DNA of 64,000 bases from Ipomoea triloba (Eukaryota > Streptophyta > Magnoliopsida > Solanales > Convolvulaceae): positions 24,708,274 through 24,772,273 of the forward strand of contig NC_044922.1 in assembly GCF_003576645.1 (NCBI RefSeq), read 5' to 3'. The notes beneath the pieces were generated by a model. The model searched no databases. It was not told where the DNA came from and worked only from the letters and a program-made list of their open reading frames with translations. Each line of letters starts with the position of its first letter. The first letter of the stretch is position 1. The translations under genes were made by a program, and so were the position numbers. Positions 21,888-32,318 of this stretch are shown in pieces.

Positions 21888-22151
21888 AATACTACCTCCG
21901 TCCCATTTTGTTTGTCTAATTCGGTTAACGAAGCTTGACTGAAATTATTTTTAATTCAAATTTTCATAATATTAAGTTTAGTATTAGTATATAAAATTTA
22001 TATATTTAGAAACTACATTAAATGTACTATTAAACACAAAAAATCAAATTTAAAAATAATTAAAAATTATTAAAGAAAATAAGCAATGAAGAAAGAGTTG
22101 GTTTGACCAATGAATAGTAAATAGGACAGGTAAAATGGGAATGAGGTATTA
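21888..22151. mobile_element. Stowaway-like MITE
   Basis: The left terminus ACTACCTCCGTCCCATTTT is mirrored by the right AAAATGGGAATGAGGTATTA; both ends abut TA, the target of Tc1/mariner-type elements. About 260 bp, AT-rich, non-coding. Confidence 0.75.
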
Positions 22152-22159
22152 CTCTTTAG

Positions 22160-22484
22160 TAATCCGCACGAGTACATGCGACTCACTCAACTCTACACTA
22201 TGTTGTGATGACCACATATGAGAGTTGGCAGTAATGTAGTATAGTAAATTAGTGACCGTACTAGTATTTAGGCTGGAAAGTCATTTGATTTAGTCAAACG
22301 AACAATTGGAACACTGTTGTTCCTTTTCTGATTATATTCATCTACTGGATCTTTCTACGAAGATGAGCCCTACCTGGAAGTAAACTAATCAAAGACTGAC
22401 CAAAAAAAAACAAGACTGACCAATTCCTTGACTTTACATATATACCACAACACGCTTTTTCACTCTTATCTCTTTGTCCACTCT
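22160..22484. repeat. Duplicated flank, copy B (partner at 13735-14030)
   Basis: Shares CTTTCTACGAAGATGAGCCC and ACATATATACCACAACA with copy A. A short internal duplication (AAGACTGACCA twice) is specific to this copy. Confidence 0.7.
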
Positions 22485-22486
22485 AA

Positions 22487-22951
22487 GGGTGTGTTTGGTA
22501 ACACGAAAAATGATTTTCGGAAATCATTTTTCGAGCTTTCGGTGTTTGACAACGTCTGGAAAATGCGGTCAACGGATGATCCTGTTTTTCCGAAAAACAA
22601 CTTTCGGACAAAAAGTCCGGAAGTCATTTTCCGGAAAATTTTTCTGCGCGAGGGACGGCGGGACTGCGGACTGGTTGCTTTGGTTAGTTTCGGCTGTTTG
22701 TTTGTTATTTTTTTTGTCTTTCTTTTGTTTTTTAATAATAAAGAATATTATTTTATATATTTTTATATTTTAAATAAAATAATAAAAATATATAATTATA
22801 CAATTCTACTCATTTTCCACCCATTTTTAAGAAAATGAACCAAACACATAAAGACAGTTTTCCAGAATGCAACCAAACACAGAAAATGAAATTGTTTTCT
22901 GGAAAATGACTCATTTTCCAGAAATCATTTTCCTACTTTCCAAACACACCC
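22487..22951. mobile_element. Tourist-like MITE (GGGTGTGTTTGG family), copy 1
   Basis: Ends are GGGTGTGTTTGG and CCAAACACACCC, flanked on both sides by TAA (22484-22486 and 22952-22954), the 3-bp target of PIF/Harbinger elements. Subterminal GGAAAATGA / TCATTTTCC repeats. The ORFs inside (22428, 22474) are not real genes. Confidence 0.75.
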
Positions 22952-22999
22952 TAAGCGTAGCCTACTCAAGTGTGTTCCTTTTATTGCTTATTCATACCT

Positions 23000-23519
23000 T
23001 GTTGGAAATTTTAACAAAATTAGCATTTTGAGTGGTAATTTTGTGGTATAAATATTTGTACGGTCCGTCTTTAATTTGGGTGGGTCAAAATAGAATTCGT
23101 GTTTTTTTAAGTTAAACGAAGAAATTAATATATTGTATGTTCAAAATTGATAATTGGTAAATAAGAAATTGATTTTCAAAATACACCATTTGAGTTGAAA
23201 AAGTGGAGATGGAAAGGCTTTTGGAAGAAGACTTTTGTCCCACATCGAAAAATGGATGTGAATTTGCACTAGTATATATACAATTTCCTTTTTAGATAAG
23301 TTTGAATTATATACGGATCGAGTAACATAGATGTTCTATCTCGTGAGTAGGGGGGCATAACATTTAAGCAAATTAATTTTAAGAAAAGTGTGTGTTACAC
23401 ATGACTTGAATTTTCCTTACTTTCGTACCATTAGTTTATTGCGATTATTTCTAAAATTCAAATCCCATTGTTTTATATTTTATAATTTTTATTTATTATA
23501 CCTATTCGAATACCCAACA
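23000..23519 (+). mobile_element. Copia 5' LTR, copy 2
   Basis: 520 bp, starting TGTTGG and ending CCAACA, the standard inverted dinucleotide-plus ends of Copia LTRs. Homologous to 15183-15671. It is followed by Copia gag remnants in the same orientation. Confidence 0.75.
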
Positions 23520-23551
23520 ATCTTAAAACCGATAAAATTGAATAAGTCGAT

Positions 23552-24110
23552 ATGGCTTCCACTAACACCAATTGACTGTGGAAATGTGAATGTTGCTAGT
23601 GGTGCAATTGGATGCCAGTACGCCGATTGTTGTTAGCATGTAAGGGTGGATCCCTAGGGTGCATGTGTCCATTATGGTACTATATAGTTCGACCAAAAGG
23701 TTTGAGAAATTCAATGGATTGAATTTCAAGATGTGAAAACATAAAATATTATTTTACCTAGCGATCTCTCGGCTTGGTAATGATTTTGACCGAGACGATT
23801 CCTAGTGTGAAGGAACATGAGTTTGATGTGCATATTGTTAGTGCAGTGGAAGCTAGGAAACATTATGATTTTCTATGTTGAAACTATGTCTTCAATGGTT
23901 TGCATGACTCGTTGTACAATGTGTATTATAAAAAGCTAAAAAATTGCTAAAATGGACAAGCAAAAACTTGGTCCTAAGGGAGGCATTTCCAATAACAAGT
24001 TTCATAATAATGTTTAAATTGTGGCAAGATGGGCTACAAGTCATCCGATTGCAAGTCTCCAAAGAAAAAAAATATATTAGAGTTCTCAAGCCAATGTGGT
24101 AGAGCAAAGC
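23552..24110 (+). pseudogene. Decayed Copia gag with zinc-knuckle remnant
   Basis: After an ATGGCTTCC start, readable blocks in shifting frames are FEKFNGLNFKM (near 23697), KILFYLA, HYDFLC..NYVFNGLHDSLYNVY (near 23860) and NCGKMGYKSSDCKSPKKK (about 24015-24070). The last is a CCHC knuckle with the histidine replaced by tyrosine. Many stops and frameshifts show it is dead. In family members this protein forms the capsid and binds RNA. Confidence 0.7.
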
Positions 24111-24130
24111 AATCAGAACTTAGAAGGAGG

Positions 24131-25000
24131 TCGAGATTAGCCTATCAACTTTGAATTATTTATAAAAATGTCATCGTATTTTTCCTTCTCTCATTGCTTT
24201 AAAGTCATTAGATCTTCCCAATTCGACAACTTTGAGTGGTTCTTAGTTCTCTCATGCGGTAGTCTTGTTCTTTGATTCAAATTGCACGCACACATGAACA
24301 TGGTCCTCTTGTAAAATTTACTAATTGATCTCAACTGCCCATCGAGATTAATTAATGGTTGATGATTTTAATTTTAAAAAAAAAATATGAGGCAATTTTA
24401 TAATCATTATAATTTTCCTTATTGGTTAATTTACCAAGATGGACCATATTAATTCTCACTTTTTAGCCAAGAGCTTGCACTTTCTCCCCTAAATCCCCTA
24501 ATATACATAATGCTTAAATTTGTGTAAATTCTAACATAATTAAGCCCATATTTGTGGAAACTATATTCTTCTTTTCCCCTACTATTCACCATAATACAAA
24601 AATCAAGAGTGGCAACCTAAATTGTCACTTTGCGAGATCATAAGTGTAATGGAATGATTAAACTGTTTAATATTCTATCTCATTATTCCCTAATGCTATT
24701 AATTAAGCCATCATTTGCTCTTACCCGGAAATTCATTAATATAGTGGCTTGTGGGCCACACAGCGAGTACAGTTGCCGTATGAAAACATAACATGAAAGT
24801 TGACTTTGTCGACAAAAAAAAACACCGAGTTGTTGATCTTTCAATTTTACGTTTTTCACACAGCAAACCCCATGCAAGACCAGACCCATCTCGTCCACAT
24901 ACATATTTCTGACCATTGAATTGAATTTAGTAGAATTCATTTTCAATACATAATATATATAAAACTTTTATTTTTTGTTAACATTCTTTAAAGGGTCACA
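24131..25000. other. AT-rich interval without a recognised gene
   Basis: A minus-strand open frame at 24946-24683 (87 codons) has no similarity I recognise and no neighbouring exons. Nothing else is seen. Confidence 0.35.
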
Positions 25001-25925
25001 CAAGTGTGAGACCGTCCCACGGATCCTTATTCGTGAGACGTGTCGGGTCGGGTCAATGCACCATGCAAATGTCATACTTATATGCTCAAATATAACACTA
25101 ATCAAGAATATAACTTTTGTTACTTATAAGGGTGCGTTTGGAAACCCGGAACATAAATTCTAGAAATAATTTTCCGAGTTTCGGGAGTTTCCAGTGTTTG
25201 GGAAGTAGGAAAATACTAAAGTCAATGGAAAATAGAATTCGGTCAATGGAAAATACATACATTTTGGGGGAAAATGACTTCCCCTTTTTTGGGGGGAAGT
25301 CATTTTCCGCCTCTGCTTCTTCATTGCGTAGACTGCTTCTTCTTCACTTCTTCACAGCTTCAACACTACCAGACATTGTTTCCGGCGGTGGGTACAAAAC
25401 CCACAGCCGGAAACCAATAGGTTTCCGACTTGGAAACCCACAAATTTGGGTTTCCAAAGCCCGGCGATTTGTTTCCGGCTTGGAAAATCTTTTTTTATTT
25501 TAAATAAATTTATTGTTTTGTTCATTTTCCTGCTTATTTTCTGAAAAATATCAAAACACAATTTGACAATTTTCTGTTGTGCAGCCAAACACGAGAAAGG
25601 AAAATGTTTTCTGGAAAATGACTCATTTTCCAGAAAACGTTTTCCAAAAGTCATTTTCCTGCTTTCCAAACACACCCTAAGAGAAAAATAATACATTTTT
25701 CATAATAAGTAACGTTAACAAGTGCCCCTTACTTATGAGGGCAAATATAATACTTTTGAGGAAAAATGTAATATTTCTAAATCGAAATGTAAAAGTATTG
25801 TATTTTCCCTTAAAAGTATTACATTATCCTTATAAGTAACAAAAATTTTATTCCTGATTAGTATTATATTTAATCATATAAGTATGACAATTGTGCATAT
25901 AAGTAGTACATTTGCATCTAGACCA
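25001..25925. mobile_element. GTGTGAGAC-type MITE, truncated, interrupted by another MITE
   Basis: The left end carries ACAAGTGTGAGACCGTCCCA, GGATCCTTATTCGTGAGAC and GGGTCGGGTC, matching the inverted right end of the intact element at 26487. The interior resumes after the nested MITE (25678 on) with the same TTACTTATRAGGGCAAAT words. The right TIR is missing beyond 25920. Confidence 0.6.
25130..25677. mobile_element. Tourist-like MITE (GGGTGTGTTTGG family), copy 2, nested
   Basis: GGGTGCGTTTGGAAA to TTTCCAAACACACCC, with TAA target copies at 25127-25129 and 25678-25680. Same family as 22487. It is inserted in the MITE at 25001. The ORFs inside are by-products of its GGAAAATGACT repeats. Confidence 0.75.
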
Positions 25926-26159
25926 TTTATGCAATTTAGGGTTGTTTTTTAGAAAACAAAACTGATTTAGAGGAGAGAGAGAAAAATAAATCTCCCTGCA
26001 AGCACTTTGTTTTTTTACAGTGAAGTGGGCCCACCACAGCGCAACAACAACGCCATTTGCCTCACGTGAGACGCATATTTTGCGCCCAGTCGGGCACATT
26101 AATCTTTTTTTTTTTTTTGGTTTTTCAGATTTTTTTTTATTTTTATTTATTTAGATTTT

Positions 26160-26476
26160 AGATATTTAAATTATTGTAAATAATAATAATAATAATAATA
26201 ATAATGTAAAATATTTTTATTAATTTTATATTTATATTTTAGGAAATAACTAACATATAACTACAATATATAATGTGTATATATTGTTATTATTGAAGAA
26301 AATAAGAAAATATATAGTAGATGCATGTGTATGATAACAATAGTGAAAAAAATAACGGAATTTATAACGGTAGATGTATGTTTGTTTAATATATTGTAAA
26401 GTACAACTTTTTATAGCATAATGTACAAAAAAATTAACGGAAAAAAACGGACATAAATAAAGAGTATGTTTTTGGA
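26160..26476 (-). mobile_element. Helitron-related sequence, inverted copy
   Basis: On the minus strand it begins TCCAAAAACATA after an A and shares AAAAAGTTGTACTTTACAATA, the (ATT)n tract and flanking AT-rich blocks with 5957-6240. The canonical CTAG 3' end was not found, so the right limit is uncertain. Confidence 0.5.
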
Positions 26477-26486
26477 TAGGCAAAAA

Positions 26487-26896
26487 CTTGTGTGAGACCG
26501 TCTCACCATGAGACAGGTCGGGTCGGGTCAAGATGCAAATGTAACACTTATATGCTCAAATGTAATACTAATCAGAAATAAAATTTTTGTTACTTATAAG
26601 GGTAAATGTAATACTTTTAAAGGAAAATACAATACTTTTACATTTCGATTTAAAAGTATTACATTTTTTCTCAAAAGTATTATATTTGCCCTTATAAGTA
26701 AGGAGCACTTGTCAACATTACTTATTATGAAAAATGTATTACTTTTTCTCTTAAAAGTAGCAAAAATTTTATTCTTGATTAGTGTTATATTTGAGTATAT
26801 AAGTATGATATTTGTACATATAAGTATGACATTTGCATGGTGCTTTGACCCGACCCGTCTCACGAATAAGGATCCGTGAGACGGTCTCACACAAGT
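26487..26896. mobile_element. MITE with GTGTGAGACCGTCTCAC ends
   Basis: TIRs read ACTTGTGTGAGACCGTCTCA on the left and TGAGACGGTCTCACACAAGT on the right. Inside them GGGTCGGGTC faces GACCCGACCC. The interior has symmetrical TAAAAGTATTACATTT words. Two short ORFs read it in both strands and are not genes. Confidence 0.75.
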
Positions 26897-27397
26897 GTGA
26901 CCCTTTTAGATATATTTGAAAATTTCATATTCAATACATGGACAATGACCTTTTTATTTTTTTCTTATTTTGATTGCATTCTTCAAAAATGGAAGAGTAA
27001 AAAGGTAATGCATTTTGCAATTACTATAGAATTTGATTCTAGCAATAGGCAAACAAATATGACAATAAATATCAAAACTTATAATATGGTGCAAAAGTTT
27101 CCAATCAAACATATCCTAATTTGAATTGACTAATTGAGAAAACATGCGATGGGATTTAAATTTGGAACAAGAGAGTATACATTTCAGTTGGCGGTGTCCA
27201 TTTTTTCACGATGGTCCCACTGGTTTGATTGAAATTATAATATTAATACGACAGAAACTATGAAATTAAAAATAACGTTCCACCCATTATTATCAAATGA
27301 AAAGCTTCCATCCATCGTAGCACGCACCATTCCCTCTCCTCTGTGCCGCCATTCTCCAAAACACCAAACTAAAGCTTGAAAAAATTCTCCATTCGCC
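26897..27397 (+). other. Upstream region of the VAPYRIN-like gene
   Basis: AT-rich, no ORF. The last ~70 bp before the ATG are CT-rich (CCATTCCCTCTCCTCTGTGC), fitting a plant 5' UTR. No confident TATA box. Confidence 0.4.
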
Positions 27398-28771
27398 ATG
27401 GACAAGCTGGTGAAGCCAGATGTTGAAGAACTGAACCTTCACTTTACCAGAGCCCACAAGTCCTCTGCGACCTTCAACCTAACCAACCTCATGCACACCA
27501 TGTCCGTAGCGGTTAGTCTAACAACCACAAATCCCTCTCTCTTTTCTTCCTCGCCCCAGTTTTGTATCGTCAAGCCTCTATCCACTGCGTGCTTCAAGGT
27601 TTCCTTGGCTCGCCCCTCTGATCTCCCGCCGGTCTCCTCGCCGCTTGACTCCGTTCTCGTCCGCTCCTCCATGCTCCCCACCGGTAAGGCCACCCAGGAC
27701 GATCTCCACCGCATATTTTCAAGACCCGGCCCTCATATTTTCAAGGATGCGAAGATTCCGATATGTTTGGTCGGGGCTGATGTTGTGGACTTTCTTCTTT
27801 CCCCTTCCTCGTCCAATTCTCTGGAAACTAATTTTTTGCTGCCAAAGGCGATTTCTTGGTGCCGGAAACCTCAGCTGAATTCTCTGCTCAGATCTGCGGC
27901 GAGGATGGGGAATTCACACGCCGTTTCCGCGTTAATCGAGGCCGGAGCGGACGTGAATAGCAGGGATTTTGATGGAGTTTCCGCTATGGGTTTGGCGGTT
28001 GAGGCCGGAAGTATTGATTCGGTTGAGGTTTTGATCCGGTCCGGGTACACGATTGACAACAGAATCGACCGGTTTTTACACCAAGCGGCGGCGATTGACC
28101 GGGTGGACTTGATGGAGATCTTGTGCCTGGGCTACATCGACATCGATTTCAACTCACGCGACTCCAAAACCCAAACCGCGCTTCACGTCGCGGCAATCCA
28201 ATCCCACATCGAATCCCTACAGTTTCTCGTATCTATAGGGTGCGATCCCGACCTCCAGGACGCCAACAAATGGACCCCGCTTCACCACGCGGCGAAATCC
28301 GGTCAGATCCGAGCCGTCGAGATCCTGGTGAATAGCTCCAAGCTAGCCAAGAATCTTTTAACCGAAGACGGGAAGACCCCGTTTGATGTTGCCGTGGAAA
28401 GGGGACACTCCGACCTGTACGATATGTTGCGGCTGGGAGATGCGTTGCACCGAGCGGCTAGGACGGGGGACGCGGGGGGTCTGAGTAAATGTTTGGCGGA
28501 GGGGGCTAACGTGAACGGGAGGGATCAGAACGGGTGGACTCCCCTGCACAGGGCGGCTTTCAAGGGCCGGCTCGAGTGCGTTAAGGTGTTGTTGAAACAT
28601 GGAGCTAAGGTTGACCCGGTCGATGATTGTGGCTACATGCCTTTACATCGTGCCATCGAAATGGGACACAGACCTGTCGCGTTGTATTTAATCGCTCATG
28701 GTGCCAAACCCAATTTCAAAGGACTTAAGCCCGCGGGAGCCCATCCTTCCCTTACTGTAAATTCTTTCTAG
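27398..28771 (+). CDS. VAPYRIN-like protein (MSP domain plus ankyrin repeats)
   Basis: Single-exon gene of 457 codons. Residues 1-~130 form an MSP/VAP-like immunoglobulin fold: MDKLVKPDVEELNLHF at the start, then NLTNLMHTMSVAVSLTTTNP and VRSSMLPTGKA. From about residue 160 the rest is ankyrin repeats. Clear units include ALIEAGADVNSRDFDGVSAM, LHVAAIQSHIESLQFLVSIG, WTPLHHAAKSGQIRAVEILV, GWTPLHRAAFKGRLECVKVL and CGYMPLHRAIEMGHRPVALY, about eight or nine in all. This MSP-ankyrin order is that of plant VAPYRIN and its paralogues; VAPYRIN itself is required for intracellular accommodation of arbuscular mycorrhizal fungi and rhizobia. This copy may be a VAPYRIN-like paralogue with a general membrane-traffic role, which the sequence cannot settle. 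A broken copy of residues ~50-105 lies at 16246-16410. Opposite-strand ORFs are shadows. Confidence 0.9.
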   Translation: MDKLVKPDVEELNLHFTRAHKSSATFNLTNLMHTMSVAVSLTTTNPSLFSSSPQFCIVKPLSTACFKVSLARPSDLPPVSSPLDSVLVRSSMLPTGKATQDDLHRIFSRPGPHIFKDAKIPICLVGADVVDFLLSPSSSNSLETNFLLPKAISWCRKPQLNSLLRSAARMGNSHAVSALIEAGADVNSRDFDGVSAMGLAVEAGSIDSVEVLIRSGYTIDNRIDRFLHQAAAIDRVDLMEILCLGYIDIDFNSRDSKTQTALHVAAIQSHIESLQFLVSIGCDPDLQDANKWTPLHHAAKSGQIRAVEILVNSSKLAKNLLTEDGKTPFDVAVERGHSDLYDMLRLGDALHRAARTGDAGGLSKCLAEGANVNGRDQNGWTPLHRAAFKGRLECVKVLLKHGAKVDPVDDCGYMPLHRAIEMGHRPVALYLIAHGAKPNFKGLKPAGAHPSLTVNSF

Positions 28772-29340
28772 AGACACGACTTAGTCTTTCACCGATCTCT
28801 GCCCAACAATCTATACCTCTATATCAAAAGTAGTGAAAGTGTAATTTTATTTCCTTATATATCGTTACCATATTTTCGAGAAGTAGAATACTAGTCTTGA
28901 CCCTTCATCGATCTCTATCCAACATCAACTGATTGTATATATGCTACTACTAGAGATTTTGTATTAAAACCAAATGTTTTGGTTCTATTTTATTTTTGTG
29001 TAGTATTACAATCATGTCTTTAGCAAGAATTTGCGCTAGGGTTTAATTTCCTAATGTATATTAACCAGTTGTATTATGATTTCCTTTAAATTTAACATTA
29101 ATATATTTTTAAGATATTTCTTCTCTTGTAAATGTTTTAAGGAGCAAACATTTTACCAAATGTTATTAGCTATTTTTTTTATAAAAAAATTCTAAATTAT
29201 TTACTAATAATAGGTCACATCAACATATTGATTAAATTTTTTGTACAATGTTTACCCATCAGCTGAGGTCATTACAATTATTTATACTTCATTTTCCACC
29301 ATCATTATATTAAATTTCTAAACTATGAAAAAGAACCCCC
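28772..29340. other. 3' flank of the VAPYRIN-like gene; no gene seen
   Basis: AT-rich. Partly repeated words (ACCGATCTCTGCCCAACA near 28790, ATCGATCTCTATCCAACATC near 28907) may belong to the 3' UTR. No ORF of note. Confidence 0.35.
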
Positions 29341-29472
29341 CCCCCCCCCCCCCCAAAAAAAAAAANNNNNNNNNNNNNNNNNNNNNNNNNNNNNNNNNNN
29401 NNNNNNNNNNNNNNNNNNNNNNNNNNNNNNNNNNNNNNNNNNTCCCCCCCCCCCCCCCCCAAAAAAAAAAAA
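29337..29472. other. Assembly gap flanked by C and A homopolymers
   Basis: 77 N (29366-29442) lie between two copies of the same poly-C/poly-A motif. Repetition of the same motif on both sides suggests that the flanking contigs overlap or that sequencing failed on the homopolymer. The minus-strand ORF spanning it is meaningless. Confidence 0.9.
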
Positions 29473-29821
29473 TTGTTTTCAATTAGGTTTTTTTTTTTAA
29501 AATCTTGTTCTTCAACTACTACTCTTCTATATGCTTTTTTATAGGATGTATATAAAATATTGATGGAATAACACAAACTTATTGCTACTTTAAGGTTTAT
29601 TTAAATTTATTCATAACATCTCAACTAACTTATTGACGGCTTTATTTGAATTTCAAACAAATTGGGCCAAGGAAAGAGACTTCCCAAAAGGAAAATGAAA
29701 AAATAAAAAAATAAAAATAAAAAACTGCTAAGTTCTTTATCTTGCTTACCGCATAGTATTTAAAAATGTTACATAAGACAAAATTTCACTTTTTTTTGGT
29801 TTCATATTTAATCTCTTATAT

Positions 29822-29923
29822 GCGGAGTAGTTAACTAAAATGCCATGTCCCACCATTTTTTATGTCACAAATCATAATACTAAGTCTTTCCTGGGAACAT
29901 GGCATTTTAGTTAACTACTCCGC
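29822..29923. repeat. Near-perfect inverted repeat (small MITE, hairpin)
   Basis: Arms GCGGAGTAGTTAACTAAAAT and its complement ATTTTAGTTAACTACTCCGC extend to about 31 bp with one mismatch around a ~40-bp loop. It would fold as a long hairpin if transcribed. Confidence 0.75.
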
Positions 29924-30419
29924 GTAATACTTAGAATTGTTTTTGGAATTGATGGATATATTAGAATATATATGACCTATTCTATAATAGCATTCCCTAG
30001 TGCAACCAAACACAAGAATATGACTTATTCTAATAGTATGCTTTTTTTTTTCGAACCAAACAGTATAATACTATAATACGGAGTAGTATTCTTATTCTAT
30101 TCATTTCTTATTTCATTCATGTTGGAATTCTATTCTATTCCTTTTATTTTTATTCTTAGAACCAAATGTCACGTACTTGTATGTATGACCAAGGTTATGG
30201 TTATGGTTCCGGAAATGGCCTAATTGGCGGTTCAAACCCAGATATATTTATATATGTTTTGTTTTAAAAATTTTTCAAATTCAACAATTAATTTTTTTTT
30301 CATCTGTTTTTTTTTTTTTTGAAAAATAGTCATATCAAATATTTAAATTTTAAATTTAAAAAAATAAAATAAAATTGAGCTTGCACTTATTTTTGTCAAG
30401 ATTAAGTTGTCTATGAAGT

Positions 30420-30800
30420 GCAAAATATACCATGCCTAAAAATTCATACCTTCTAGGAGGCTTAACATTGATGTGTCTTGGTATGTTTCTAGCCAATTTG
30501 TAATATTGTAAGGGTACTCCATCAGAACCTTTAGATGTGGACTTTGAAACCTCAAGCCTCTCAAATGTAGAGAAATCTTGACCTTCTCAAACGTAGGTGG
30601 TTTCTTTGCTTTCTTAGTCAATGGAATCTAATCTATATCCACCTCTATTATAGCTAGCATATAACAATCAACAAACATATTCTCTTGGTTTTGTTGCAAC
30701 ATGCATTGCTCATCAAACATTGTATCATAGATGATCACCATTTTCTTTGCTATAGGATCTCAAAACTTGTAACCATTCACACGTTTATTGTGAAAATGTT
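30420..30800 (-). pseudogene. Copia pol fragment (integrase C-terminal region)
   Basis: Minus-strand reading gives NGYKF-stop-DPIAKKMVIIYDTMFDE, a decayed form of the GYKxxDP..KK..ISRDVxFDE segment that follows the Copia integrase. After another stop comes KKAKKPPTFEKVKIS. In-frame stops show it is inactive. Confidence 0.6.
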
Positions 30801-30914
30801 ACAAGATGTGAAAACCCGATTATTTACTAAGTTGGGCTTGTGATTAGGTTATTAGCAAAACAGAATCTACCTCAGCTATACGAAGAAAATCAATATAGTT
30901 ACGAGTTATGATTT

Positions 30915-31196
30915 CTTTGAATTTATTGTTAGGTTGTTTGGGCTAACCAATGCTCATACTACCTATTGCAAATTGATCAATGATGTACCCTATGAGTTTC
31001 TAAATCAATTTGTGGTCATTTATCTTGATGATATTATAATTTATTACTTTGTATGTAAATTTAGATGATCATGTTATACATTTTAGAAAAAGTGTTCCAA
31101 AGATTGAGGGAACATGAATTGTATGTGAAGATAGAAAATTGTGAATTTTGTAGTCTTGAGATTTCTTTCATTGGACATGCTATAAGCTAATGGGGA

Positions 31197-31264
<68 letters not shown>

Positions 31265-31470
31265 AAAGTAATAGATTGGCAAAATCCTTATAACGTGGGT
31301 CAATTGAGATCTTTCTTGGCTTTGCAAATTACTATCGTCGATTCATATATGGTTACTCTAAATGAGTGAACCCCTTGATTGATTTATTGAGGAAGCAACA
31401 ACCTTGGCTATGAATGGATGCTCACCAAAGTATGGGAATTGCTTCTTTGTCTTGGATTCAAAGGTCATTT
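30915..31470 (+). pseudogene. Ty3/gypsy reverse transcriptase fragment
   Basis: Readable blocks: FEFIVRLFGLTNAHTTY, then FLNQFVVIYLDDIIIY with the catalytic YLDD. HFRKVFQRLREHELYVKIEN and CEFCSLEISFIGHAIS follow. After a (TA)n expansion (31198-31261) the connection region continues with WQNPYNVGQLRSFLA. Stops and frameshifts abolish function. Confidence 0.75.
31198..31261. repeat. (TA)n microsatellite
   Basis: About 64 bp of pure TA, lying inside the gypsy reverse transcriptase remnant. Confidence 0.9.
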
Positions 31471-31860
31471 AACATGATGATTAAAATGAGTTAGCATTTT
31501 ATAGTTAAGGGATTTATTTACAAAATTAAAAGATAGAACCAAAATAGTAAAGTTAGTATAGTCGATAAATCATTTTAAATATTAACTCCTTAATAATGTT
31601 GATAAATTTTAATTAATAAAAAAATATATTAAATTTAGAGAAAATGCCCAAAATGGTCATTCAACTATGACATTTTTCTTAATTTAGTGCCTTGATTTTT
31701 AATTGCACACAATGTGGTCCTCATACTATTCAATTTTAAGCCAAAAAGGTCTGTGTTAGCTTTGGCGTGAACCTGGCGTCAAATACAAGGGCAAAATGGA
31801 CAATTTAACATCTTTGTCGTTGAAACCATTTGACCAGTCAATTTCTTCCCTAAATTAGCG

Positions 31861-32318
31861 ACCATCTTTCTCCAAATATGGGTTCTCTTCTCCCTCATCC
31901 ATTCCTCGCTGGCCAAGTCCGCCGCCGGCCACCACCATCTGTTGCCCCACCGCCACGACTGCAGGTCCGGCAAAGTCTACGTCTATTCCGCAGATGTTCA
32001 ACTACGAGCTGGTGGAGAATTGCAACAAGCTGGATCCCTGGAAAGCGACGGGATGCAAGGTGGTCGCTAATGGCGGATTTGGGCTGCCGGCGAAGGGGCT
32101 GGAGAGCGTGGTTCCCGAGAATCTCCTCCCGGCTTGGTACTGGACGGATATGTACTCGGCGGAGCTGATTTATCACGAGAGAATGTTGAATCACCAGTGT
32201 AGAACCATGGATCCGGAGGAGGCCACCTGATTCTTCATCTCGTTTTACGCCGGAATCGTCGTCAGCAAGTTTTTGTTCACGGAGTTCAACTATACGTACC
32301 AAGATCGAGACCGTTACT
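31861..32318 (+). pseudogene. Captured GT47 (exostosin-type) glycosyltransferase fragment
   Basis: Reads RHDCRSGKVYVY, then after a frameshift MFNYELVENCNKLDPW, NGGFGLPAKGLE, VPENLLPAWYWTDMYSAELI and NHQCRTMDPEEAT. After an in-frame TGA (32228-32230) it continues FFISFYAGIVVSKFLF and YTYQDRDRYC. This is the start of the GT47 catalytic domain of plant xyloglucan or galactosyltransferase-like Golgi enzymes (KVYVYDLP...FNxEL; LPAWYWTDQYSAE in the family). The N-terminal membrane anchor region is not recognisable and the C-terminal half is absent, so no enzyme can be made. Confidence 0.8.

Noticed and set aside
22428..22838. 136-codon ORF
   Set aside because: Lies almost wholly in a Tourist-like MITE.
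29310..29576. 88-codon minus-strand ORF across the gap
   Set aside because: Contains the 77 N and poly-G/poly-F runs from homopolymers.
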